Source: Methanobacteriota archaeon
Lineage (GTDB): Archaea; Thermoplasmatota; Thermoplasmata; RBG-16-68-12
DNA length: 5,291 nt
Assembly (NCBI GenBank): GCA_005879045.1
Contig: VBLV01000108.1
Span: 1 to 5,291 of the forward strand
Direction of reading: 5' to 3'
Below are positions 4,379 to 5,291 of this stretch, in pieces (the first letter of the stretch is position 1; each line of letters opens with the position of its first letter). The position numbers and the translations under genes were made by a program. The notes under the pieces were generated by a model. It did no database searches. It was not told the DNA's origin and saw only the letters and a program-made list of their open reading frames with translations.

Positions 4379-5291
4379 ATGGCCCTCCCCCTCGCCTTCG
4401 CGATCTCGGTCGTGCCCGCCAAGGCGGACTTGGCTCGCGGGGAGGCGGAGTACCTCCGCGGAAACGCCCACTGCGATGCCCGCGAGTTCTCGGACGCCCT
4501 CGCGTCCTACGACCGCGCGGCGGCGTTCGGCTACGAGGACCACGTCATGTGGAACAATCGCGGGGTGGCGCTCGACGGGCTCGGCCGCCACGAGGACTCG
4601 ATTCAGGCGTACACCCGGGCGTTGCAACGCAACCCGAAGTACGAGATCGCCGCGTACAACCTCGGAAACGCCTTCGCGCAACTCGGGCAGTTCGAGGAGG
4701 CGCTCGTCGCGTACGACCGCGCCCTAGCCATCAACCCGGCCTACGCGGATGCGCTGTACGACAAGGCCCTCGTCTTGGCGCGGCTCGGGCGCGCCAGGCC
4801 GTCGTTGCAGGCCTACGAAGCCCTCGTCCGCGCGGATTCCGGGAACGTGGTCGCGTGGACGCGGAAGGGGCAACTCCTCGAGGAGCTGAACAAGTTCGAC
4901 GAGGCGGTCGACGCGTACAACGCCGCGACCGCGCAGAATCCGGAGGACGGAGACGCGTGGACCGGACTCGGCGACGCGCTGTACGCCCTCGAACGGTACG
5001 AGGAGGCCGTCGAAGCCTACGACCGTGCGATCGCCGCGGACCCGAACAACGAGGAGGCGTGGAACAACAAAGGCTTCACGTTCTTCATGCTCGGGATCCA
5101 TGAGGAGGCGCTCGCCTGTTACGAGAAGGCGCTTGCGATCAACCCGAGGTACAAACAGGCGTGGTACAACAAGGGGTACACGTTCCACGGAATCAACCGG
5201 CTCGAGGAGGCCGTGACGGCGTACGAGAAGGCGATCGAGATGGACCGCGGCGACGAAGTCCTCTGGAACAACCTGGGAAACGCGCTGTACA
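4379..5291 (+). CDS. Tetratricopeptide repeat (TPR) protein, 3' end outside the window
   Basis: Read from ATG 4379, 304 residues are visible and the frame is still open at the window edge. After a 22-residue lead come eight complete 34-residue TPR units with no insertions, at residues 23-56, 57-90, 91-124, 125-158, 159-192, 193-226, 227-260 and 261-294, then the start of a ninth. Typical units show W/Y at position 2, LG at 5-6, a Y or F near 15, E-E-A, AY and a terminal NP, for example EEALVAYDRALAINP. Unit 4 is the most diverged and could break the superhelix. TPR arrays are scaffolds for protein-protein contacts; no enzymatic domain is visible and the partner is unknown. The N-terminal ALPLAFAISVVPA is hydrophobic but lacks a basic n-region, so I do not call a signal peptide. 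Units 7 and 8 are also similar at the DNA level, which suggests recent repeat duplication. Confidence 0.9.
   Translation, partial: MALPLAFAISVVPAKADLARGEAEYLRGNAHCDAREFSDALASYDRAAAFGYEDHVMWNNRGVALDGLGRHEDSIQAYTRALQRNPKYEIAAYNLGNAFAQLGQFEEALVAYDRALAINPAYADALYDKALVLARLGRARPSLQAYEALVRADSGNVVAWTRKGQLLEELNKFDEAVDAYNAATAQNPEDGDAWTGLGDALYALERYEEAVEAYDRAIAADPNNEEAWNNKGFTFFMLGIHEEALACYEKALAINPRYKQAWYNKGYTFHGINRLEEAVTAYEKAIEMDRGDEVLWNNLGNALY

Noticed and set aside
4380..4418. Signal peptide at the N-terminus of the TPR protein
   Set aside because: The hydrophobic stretch is only about 13 residues, has no basic residues before it and no clear cleavage motif before the first TPR helix.
4549..5188. Alternative frames on both strands within the TPR gene
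   Set aside because: They repeat with the 102-base TPR period and lack their own motifs; the TPR frame explains the periodicity.

Overview
The window looks like part of a GC-rich archaeal chromosome. The clearest sign is a full-length sn-glycerol-1-phosphate dehydrogenase, the enzyme that sets the stereochemistry of archaeal membrane lipids. Supporting signs are a UPF0179 protein (to my knowledge an archaeal family), a RIO1-type kinase, TATA-like boxes, and two genes whose TATA-like box is centred 29 bases before the ATG, as expected for leaderless archaeal mRNAs. A GC-rich euryarchaeote, possibly of the Thermoplasmatota, is my best guess, but the lineage is inferred and not shown.

Layout: 1-116 (+) is the 3' end of a MoeA-type molybdopterin molybdenumtransferase. 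219-601 (+) is a small GNAT acetyltransferase whose frame is broken near base 299. Its stop shares the tetramer CTAG with the stop of a convergent two-gene minus-strand operon: UPF0179 (1442-1008), then an unrecognised 132-residue protein with a C-terminal C2H2 zinc finger (996-598). A 242-base divergent intergenic region (1443-1684) carries several short perfect dyads. 1685-2446 (+) is a RIO1-type kinase, convergent with the G1P dehydrogenase (3529-2462, -). Behind that, on the same strand but with an intervening promoter, is a YdeI/OmpD-associated family gene (4236-3646, -) of lower GC that may be acquired. From 4379 (+) to the window edge runs a tetratricopeptide-repeat protein, truncated by the window.

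The genes do not form one pathway. They read as ordinary archaeal housekeeping (molybdenum cofactor, ribosome maturation kinase, lipid synthesis) mixed with small accessory genes. The parts least explained by known biology are the UPF0179/zinc-finger operon and the short dyads near promoters. Four of these dyads are 13-bp units of the form GGW-N7-WCC. I found no RNA genes, CRISPR arrays, insertion sequences or convincing terminators.
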